From: CAYQJV01 sp964417925
GTDB lineage: Bacteria; Hydrothermota; Tepidihabitantia; B3-TA06; CAYQJV01
Assembly (NCBI GenBank): GCA_964417925.1
Contig: CAYQJV010000046.1
Span: 1 to 11,296, forward strand
DNA length: 11,296 nt
Direction of reading: 5' to 3'
Shown here: one piece after another, positions 6,044 through 11,296 of the stretch
How the letters are laid out: each line of letters starts with the position of its first letter
How positions within the stretch are numbered: the stretch's first letter is position 1
Program-made: the position numbers and the translations under genes
Notes under the pieces: generated by a model
The model's input: the letters and a program-made list of their open reading frames with translations, nothing else
Databases searched by the model: none
What the model was told of the DNA's origin: nothing

Positions 6044-7492
6044 GTGGTACTTTTTATGTTTTTACAATACAGTGATTTTTTTGATTTTGAAAATGAAGGT
6101 GTATTTGTTGGATATATAAGTTATACTTATAATGAACCTTCCCTTTATCTTATGCTTTGGGAATTACTAAATCCTGCAAGCCAATATGCTGTGTTTTTTA
6201 ATCCGTCGAGTATGGTATCTAATAAAAACTTTGCTTTTGGAGTATATTGGAAGAGTACTAACAAGAATAGAATGGAAATAGTACTGAATTATGTAGGCAT
6301 TTGGGGTGATCTTTACATTCCTTTTGCTTTTGAGAGTGAAGAAAAAGGAGGAGTTCAAGAGGTGTTTTTTATAAAAAAAATAGGAAAGTTGTGGCTTGGT
6401 TTTTCCTTGTTGGAGAAAGATATGATTGATATGGGAATGACACTGCAAGAAACTTTGTTTACCAAGACCAATATAGAATTGAAATATTTGCTAACTAAGG
6501 AGGATATACCTAATTTAAGGGAGACAGATACCATTCCGGTAAATTTAAACATTTATGCTCAAACCGTTGTGAATGCAGGTGTCGGAGGAAGATTCATTGC
6601 AGGTGCATCTCCATACTGTTTTTCAATAGCTTGGGGAGATGAAAAAATTGGATATGGAGTTTCATTTTTTTGGACTAATTACTTTGAGATATCAAATATA
6701 GAGGATTCCATCTATCTTTCAATGAAACCCATGGAGTTTAGTCTTATTTCCTCTTCGGAATGGCATCTCGGATTGGATGCGGTTCTTAACGTGAAAGCAC
6801 CTTCTTTTTTAAAATTTTATGGTAAAAAAAGAATAAAAGGTTATGAACCTGGAATAGGTTTTGGAGTATCAACTCAGTTTAAAGAAGTAGAAATAGGAGG
6901 AGCGGTAATCCACAGGACAGGAGCAAGGGTAATGGGATACACGCATATACACGCTGTAAATTTTTTATCTTTGGATATAGTAGAAGTAGAAGGAACTGGG
7001 GTAAAAGTAGACACTTTAAATAAACTACTTGAGGGAAGTATACACATTACTGTAAGTAGTAAAGATGTAAAGTATAGTGAATATAAAACTACAGAGTCTT
7101 TGGTGCTTCCTTCAAGAAGTTCTTTGGTCGCAGGATTTCATGCTGTACCAGGATTATGGAGAATTGATGGAATACTTTTTTTAACAAGAACATGGGAATC
7201 CCCTTCCAAGACTTCGGAAGTAATACTTGGTACAGGTATTGGAATTTCAAGGCCTGTGTATTTGAGGTTTTCTCAGGCGCTGTTTTATCGTATAATATAT
7301 CTTGAAAACATTCCGATTATCACATTGCCAGCGGTTTTTTATGGATTATCTGCAAGCTTTGAATGGAAGAATTTTAAAATTGACCTTGGAGTTGCTACCA
7401 ATACTACTACTGTTCTTTTTTACTCACTGGGCAAAATAAAGAATATGTTTTCAAGATTTAGTATACAAGGAGGTGTAAGATATGAGTTTTAA
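6044..7492 (+). CDS. Probable outer-membrane beta-barrel protein without a visible signal peptide
   Basis: The family was not identified by name. The 482-residue product is rich in alternating polar/hydrophobic strands with many Gly, Tyr and Phe, and ends in GGVRYEF with a terminal Phe, as outer-membrane barrels do. The early segment PASQYAVFFNPSSM (residues 44-57) resembles the A-x-FYNPAG signature near the start of PorV- and FadL-like barrels. No convincing signal peptide is present: the N-terminus is only MVLFMFLQYSDFF before acidic residues. The start may be GTG 6044 or, more likely, ATG 6056. Neither has a Shine-Dalgarno, and the promoter lies so close that no longer N-terminus can be encoded. 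It overlaps the next gene by 11 bases. The export route or a lost 5' end remains open. Confidence 0.65.
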   Translation: MVLFMFLQYSDFFDFENEGVFVGYISYTYNEPSLYLMLWELLNPASQYAVFFNPSSMVSNKNFAFGVYWKSTNKNRMEIVLNYVGIWGDLYIPFAFESEEKGGVQEVFFIKKIGKLWLGFSLLEKDMIDMGMTLQETLFTKTNIELKYLLTKEDIPNLRETDTIPVNLNIYAQTVVNAGVGGRFIAGASPYCFSIAWGDEKIGYGVSFFWTNYFEISNIEDSIYLSMKPMEFSLISSSEWHLGLDAVLNVKAPSFLKFYGKKRIKGYEPGIGFGVSTQFKEVEIGGAVIHRTGARVMGYTHIHAVNFLSLDIVEVEGTGVKVDTLNKLLEGSIHITVSSKDVKYSEYKTTESLVLPSRSSLVAGFHAVPGLWRIDGILFLTRTWESPSKTSEVILGTGIGISRPVYLRFSQALFYRIIYLENIPIITLPAVFYGLSASFEWKNFKIDLGVATNTTTVLFYSLGKIKNMFSRFSIQGGVRYEF

Positions 7493-9194
7493 AAAGATAA
7501 AATTAAAAAAGAGTCATGTAAAGGTAATGTTCGCAAGAATAAAGGAAAAGAAGAAGAGAAAACTTGCTTTTATTTTTTCAATTTTTTTGCCAGGTCTTGG
7601 CCAGATTTTAAGAAAAAGAATTATTGCAGGACTGTTTTTTATTACAATGTTTCTATTTTTTATATTTTTCCATAGGTTTCTCTATTTTTTAAGACCGGAT
7701 CTTTCAGCACTTATAAACCTTTTATTTTTTGTTTTGTATTTTATTCTTTGGTTGTTTTCTATTGTAGATGCATATCGAGGACCTATTTTTAGCACTTCTC
7801 CATGCACTAAAAGATGCCCTTTAAATCTGGATGTTCCAGCATATCTTGCTTTTATCGCACAAGATGATTTTGATTTTGCAGATGGAATAATAAGGGAAAA
7901 GACTCCTTTTGTTGGAAGCTTGGGAAGAATATGCTATAGACCATGTGAAGATGTATGTACACGAGTTAGGTTTGATTCTGCAATTGCGATTAAGGTTGAG
8001 AAAAGAGCAGCATCCGATTATTCCCCTAATGAAGAAATAGAATTGCAGGTGTTGAGAAGGAATAGAAAAATAGCTATAATAGGAGCAGGACCTGCTGGAT
8101 TAACTGCTGCCTATTATCTTGCCATAGAAGGGTTTGATGTGGATGTTTATGATAGAGACGAACCAGGAGGAATGCTTTATCATTCTATTCCTGATTTTAG
8201 GTTGCCAAAAGAAGTTGTTGAAGAAGAGATCTCATGGATAAGAAAAACAGGTATTAACATTATAAAAAAAGAAGTCGGGAAAGATGTGGAGTTTTCTAAG
8301 ATCGTCAAAAATTATGATGCTGTGTTTATAGCAATAGGTCTTTCAGAAGAGAGAAAGTTGAGAATAAAAGGGGATGATAAGGAGGGGGTTTATTATGGGC
8401 TTTCTTTTTTAAGAAATATGAAAATGAATAAATTTTTTAAACTGGGTAGAAGGGTTGCAGTAATAGGCGGAGGTAATGTTGCAATTGATGTTGCAAGAAC
8501 TGCGATAAGGCAGGGAGCAAAGGTAAAGGTATTTTATAGACGTAGAGAACAGGATATGCCTGTTCATTCTATAGAATATTCTCTTGCCTTAGAAGAGGGC
8601 ATTGAGTTTTTATTTTTATCTTATCCTTTAGAGATAATTGGGGAAAAAAGGGTGGAGAAAATAAGATTTGCAAAAACAAGGTTGAAAGATGAGGAAAAAG
8701 GTAGAGAGTCGGAGATAATAATTACAGATGAACAGTGGGAAGAGGAATTTGATTCTGTAATTATTGCAGTTGGTCAAGAGCCAGGTATCACAGGATTTGG
8801 AGGGGTGGAACTAACAAGTGATGGAAGGATAAAGGTGGATAGATTTTTACGTACATCTTTAAAAAATGTGTTTGCAGGAGGAGATATTGTGAGAGGTCCC
8901 TCAACAGTAGTAGAGGCATCTGCGGATGGGCGGAAGGCTGCAGAGATTATAAAACTTTACACAGAGAGAAAACCTTTATGGATCTTACCTTTTATTAAGT
9001 TTTTTAAGTTTGAATGGGATGTTGGGAAAAATAAAAAAATAGTACAAATGGAGAGAGTACAAATAAAAACTCTACCCAAGAACCAGAGATTACACTCCTT
9101 TAAGGAAGTAGAATTTGGGTATACAAAAGAAGAAGCAATGAAAGAGGCGGGGAGGTGTTTGAAGTGCGGTTTTCATCATGAAAAAATTAGGTAG
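7482..9194 (+). CDS. GltD/NfnB-like iron-sulfur flavoprotein fused to an N-terminal membrane domain
   Basis: The product has 570 residues. Residues 1-100 are a small membrane domain: a Lys-rich start, FSIFLPGLGQ at 32-41, hydrophobic stretches at about 28-40, 48-70 and 76-96, and DAY at 96-98. This PGLGQ...DAY pattern is typical of small TM2-like proteins of unknown role. Residues 101-190 hold iron-sulfur cysteines C108, C112, C151, C155 and C159 (GRICYRPCEDVC). Residues 195-495 form an FAD/NAD(P) reductase of the glutamate-synthase-small-subunit type, with IIGAGPAGLTAAYYL, VIGGGNVAIDVART, FYRRREQDMP and FAGGDIVRGPSTVVEAS. The CxxC that normally precedes C108 is missing there, but EAGRCLKCG (C559, C562) sits at the end. 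It probably moves electrons between NAD(P)H and a partner. No GltA or NfnA is adjacent, so true glutamate synthase activity is doubtful. AGGAGGTG supports the ATG. Confidence 0.88.
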   Translation: MSFKKIKLKKSHVKVMFARIKEKKKRKLAFIFSIFLPGLGQILRKRIIAGLFFITMFLFFIFFHRFLYFLRPDLSALINLLFFVLYFILWLFSIVDAYRGPIFSTSPCTKRCPLNLDVPAYLAFIAQDDFDFADGIIREKTPFVGSLGRICYRPCEDVCTRVRFDSAIAIKVEKRAASDYSPNEEIELQVLRRNRKIAIIGAGPAGLTAAYYLAIEGFDVDVYDRDEPGGMLYHSIPDFRLPKEVVEEEISWIRKTGINIIKKEVGKDVEFSKIVKNYDAVFIAIGLSEERKLRIKGDDKEGVYYGLSFLRNMKMNKFFKLGRRVAVIGGGNVAIDVARTAIRQGAKVKVFYRRREQDMPVHSIEYSLALEEGIEFLFLSYPLEIIGEKRVEKIRFAKTRLKDEEKGRESEIIITDEQWEEEFDSVIIAVGQEPGITGFGGVELTSDGRIKVDRFLRTSLKNVFAGGDIVRGPSTVVEASADGRKAAEIIKLYTERKPLWILPFIKFFKFEWDVGKNKKIVQMERVQIKTLPKNQRLHSFKEVEFGYTKEEAMKEAGRCLKCGFHHEKIR

Positions 9195-9792
9195 ACTTTA
9201 CGCAGTAACTGATGACAGGTATCTGCCTTGTAAAAGGCTTGTAGAGCTTGTAAAAAAGGCATGTAATGGTGGTGTGGATATGGTTCAATTTAGAATAAAA
9301 GATAAAAAAAAGCTTGTAAGGTGTGTAGAAGATATTAAAAAGATAACCGAGACGTTTAAGATTCCTTTGATAATTAATGATTTCGTTGATGTAGCGTTAA
9401 AAATAGGTGCAGATGGTGTACATGTTGGAAGAGAAGATACCTCCCCAGAGGTAGCAAAGAAAGTATTAAAAGAAAAAATAGTAGGGGTATCTTCGTACGA
9501 TGATATTAATTATGCTCTCCGTTATAAGGATTTTTATGACTATGTTTCTTTTTCTTCTCCTTTTTTATCAAAGACAAAAGAAAAGCCCTTTACCAACGTA
9601 GAGACAATTGAAAAAGCAGTTAAACTTATTGATAAACCTGTATATGTGATAGGAGGAATAAATGCAGACAATGCAAAGAGAATTCTTGAAATAGGGGTTT
9701 ATGGTATTGCAGTGTCCTCTTTTATTTTTGATGCAGAGGATATTGAAAAAAATGTAAAAGAATTAAGAAAGATAATAGATGAATTTGCATAG
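9178..9792 (+). CDS. thiE: Thiamine-phosphate synthase
   Basis: This 204-residue TIM-barrel enzyme joins the thiazole phosphate and HMP pyrophosphate moieties to make thiamine phosphate in the cytoplasm. Family motifs appear in order: LYAVTD (7-12), VQFRIKD (36-42, usually QLREKD), IINDFVDVALKIGADGVHVG (65-84, including N67 and D68), D87 for Mg2+, VGVSS (102-106), SPFLSKTKE (the T-x-TK phosphate-binding region) and VIGGI with IAVSSFIF near the end. Length is normal. The REKD-to-RIKD change is an unusual substitution next to pyrophosphate-binding residues, but the rest looks functional. It overlaps the oxidoreductase gene by 17 bases. GGAGG at 9151-9155 is 22 bases upstream, too far for normal use, so translation probably depends on coupling. 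No other thiamine gene is in the window. Confidence 0.93.
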   Translation: MKKLGRLYAVTDDRYLPCKRLVELVKKACNGGVDMVQFRIKDKKKLVRCVEDIKKITETFKIPLIINDFVDVALKIGADGVHVGREDTSPEVAKKVLKEKIVGVSSYDDINYALRYKDFYDYVSFSSPFLSKTKEKPFTNVETIEKAVKLIDKPVYVIGGINADNAKRILEIGVYGIAVSSFIFDAEDIEKNVKELRKIIDEFA

Positions 9793-11296
9793 GATATTTA
9801 TTTCTCTTGTTATTGGAGTAAACCTATTTAATTGTATTCCCAGAAAAGAAATGGAAAAGGTAAGGTATAAGGATTTAATAGATTATGCAGAAAAGATAAA
9901 GTACAATTTTCCTTTTAAAGCTGAGTCTTTGCTCATTTATGTTAGAAAGGTTTCCTCGGATAGTTTATGTGTATTAAAGGCAGAGAAAGGACTTTACAGA
10001 CTTTATCTCCTTTATAATGAAAAAAGGAAGGCCTATGAAATTTTTAAGAACTACAGAGATAGTTATCTACTCGATTCTTTCCCTTCTTATGAGAAGTTAC
10101 TTCTTGATCTTAGAAAGTACGATGAAATTTTGAAATACGCTAAGAGCAGTTTTTTAAAGGCAATAGCAGCAGAAAGCTTGGGATTTGATTCTCTTGCGCT
10201 TTCGTTGTATCGTAGGAGTATGATATTTGGATGGATAAAGGATAGAAGAGTTTTAGAGATCTTTTTTAAAAGAAAACTTTACGATTCTGTGATAGTTTAC
10301 GGAGAGAGGATTTTTAAAAAGGATGATGAGATTATAAAAAAGTTGGTAATTGCTTTTATGGTGAACAAAAAATATAAAAAGGCAAGGGAATGGGTGAGAA
10401 GAATGCGAGATGAAAAGGAAAAACTTTACTTTAGATTTTTAATTGCAGAAAAGGAAAAAAATAAAAAAGAAATGAGAAAAGTTTGGAGGTTATTGATAAA
10501 AAAATTTCCATTTTCTAATCGAACAAAGGAAGTGATTTCAAAGGTGTCTCCTTTGACGTCTGAAGAGTTCTTCTGGGCAGGAGTTGTATATTCAAAAATT
10601 GATTACGATAAGGCAGAGTTTTTTTTAAAAAAAGCAGAAAAAGATAGAAACTACAGAGAAAGGGCAAGAAATAAAATAGCAAAGATTGAGTTTAAGAAAA
10701 AAAACTACGAGAAGGTTAAAGAGATTTTAAAGAACCAGAGGGATGAAGAAAGTCTATATATTCTTTATAAAACTTATCTCAAGCAGAAAGATACTGTAAG
10801 GGCTGTTTTTTATCTTAAAAAACTTATTGAGGAATACCCGAAGAATTATCGGTATTATCTTTACCTTGGTAGGATTTATGAGGCTGTAAGAGATTATACG
10901 CAGGCCCTGGGAATTTACAAAGAGGGATACAATAAAACAAAAAGTAAGAGAATTGAGAAAAGATTAATAGCTCTTTTGTATTTTTTAAAAAGTGAAGAGG
11001 CGATTAAAAAACTTCCTAAAAGTGCGGTAAAATTCTACTATCTTTATAGATTGACAAAAAAGAAAGAATACAAAGATAGTTTATGTAATCTTTATCCATA
11101 TTCTTTTTATAGCATTTATTTGAATAAAAAACCTGTGCTGGATACCACTGATTTGAAGGTATTAATAGAGGGTCTTGAGAAGAATAAAAAAGTAAGGTCT
11201 TATCTCTTTGATACATTAAAAGTTCTTGTGAAATTTGGACTTTATAAAGAATCTGAGAAATTTTTAAAGAGAAAAAGATTGAATCTTTTGGAATGT
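9779..11296 (+). CDS. Lipoprotein with TPR-like superhelix, probable N-terminal part of a lytic transglycosylase (cut by window edge)
   Basis: The frame is open from the ATG at 9779, overlapping the thiE stop by 14 bases, to the window end, giving 506 codons without a stop. The N-terminus MNLHRIFISLVIGVNLFNCI has a basic head, a hydrophobic core and a lipobox-like LFNC with Cys19; Asn at -1 is unusual. The rest is Lys/Tyr/Leu-rich paired helices resembling TPR or the U-shaped superhelix of Slt70, such as YRLYLLYNEKRKAYEIFKNY and LGRIYEAVRDYTQALGIYKE. Near the right edge, LYPYSFYSIYLNK followed by LVKFGLYKESEKFL resembles the linker region just before the catalytic SLT domain of soluble lytic transglycosylases. 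That domain would lie beyond the window, so the enzyme call is inference. It would be anchored in the periplasm and act on peptidoglycan. Confidence 0.75.
   Translation, partial: MNLHRIFISLVIGVNLFNCIPRKEMEKVRYKDLIDYAEKIKYNFPFKAESLLIYVRKVSSDSLCVLKAEKGLYRLYLLYNEKRKAYEIFKNYRDSYLLDSFPSYEKLLLDLRKYDEILKYAKSSFLKAIAAESLGFDSLALSLYRRSMIFGWIKDRRVLEIFFKRKLYDSVIVYGERIFKKDDEIIKKLVIAFMVNKKYKKAREWVRRMRDEKEKLYFRFLIAEKEKNKKEMRKVWRLLIKKFPFSNRTKEVISKVSPLTSEEFFWAGVVYSKIDYDKAEFFLKKAEKDRNYRERARNKIAKIEFKKKNYEKVKEILKNQRDEESLYILYKTYLKQKDTVRAVFYLKKLIEEYPKNYRYYLYLGRIYEAVRDYTQALGIYKEGYNKTKSKRIEKRLIALLYFLKSEEAIKKLPKSAVKFYYLYRLTKKKEYKDSLCNLYPYSFYSIYLNKKPVLDTTDLKVLIEGLEKNKKVRSYLFDTLKVLVKFGLYKESEKFLKRKRLNLLEC

Noticed and set aside
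6167..6552. Two minus-strand frames (6167-6448 and 6355-6552) opposite the barrel gene
   Set aside because: Antisense shadows with no start signals or domains.

Overview
The window looks like a piece of chromosome from an AT-rich, probably thermophilic, anaerobic bacterium with an outer membrane. By eye about one third of bases are G+C, and AGA/AGG arginine and ATA isoleucine codons are common. Superoxide reductase, a flavodiiron protein and rubredoxin point to an anaerobe that detoxifies O2. A beta-barrel protein and a lipoprotein point to a diderm envelope. An uncultured thermophilic candidate phylum such as WOR-3 would fit, but that is only a guess from style. No rRNA, tRNA, CRISPR array or intact mobile element was seen.

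Layout. (1) 1-960, plus strand: the tail of a helix-turn-helix (excisionase-like) protein, then bioY, the biotin-binding subunit of an ECF transporter. (2) 961-1298: a 338-base convergent gap without a credible gene. (3) 1299-3656, minus strand: an oxygen/NO-defence operon in the order hrb (flavin reductase-rubredoxin), fprA (flavodiiron protein), a half-size ferritin-like protein and superoxide reductase, driven by a strong promoter at 3721-3748. (4) 3771-5957, minus strand: a stand-alone double-ACT protein of aspartokinase-regulatory type, translationally coupled to two sugar-type ABC permeases. No binding protein or ATPase is present. (5) 5979-6038: two divergent promoters whose -35 boxes stand back to back. 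(6) 6044-11296, plus strand: four overlapping genes encoding an outer-membrane-barrel-like protein, a membrane-anchored GltD-like iron-sulfur flavoprotein, thiamine-phosphate synthase ThiE, and the start of a lipoprotein resembling the superhelical part of a lytic transglycosylase. The last gene runs off the right edge.

How they may work together. In the defence operon, SOR would reduce superoxide, the flavodiiron protein would reduce O2 or NO to water or N2O, and Hrb would normally pass electrons from NAD(P)H through FMN and rubredoxin to the flavodiiron protein. The Hrb here lacks roughly 66 residues of its flavin domain, so that electron path may be broken or changed. The other standout is the oxidoreductase at 7482-9194. 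It joins a small PGLGQ/DAY membrane domain to a GltD/NfnB-type catalytic module and has its usual N-terminal CxxC placed at the C-terminus.
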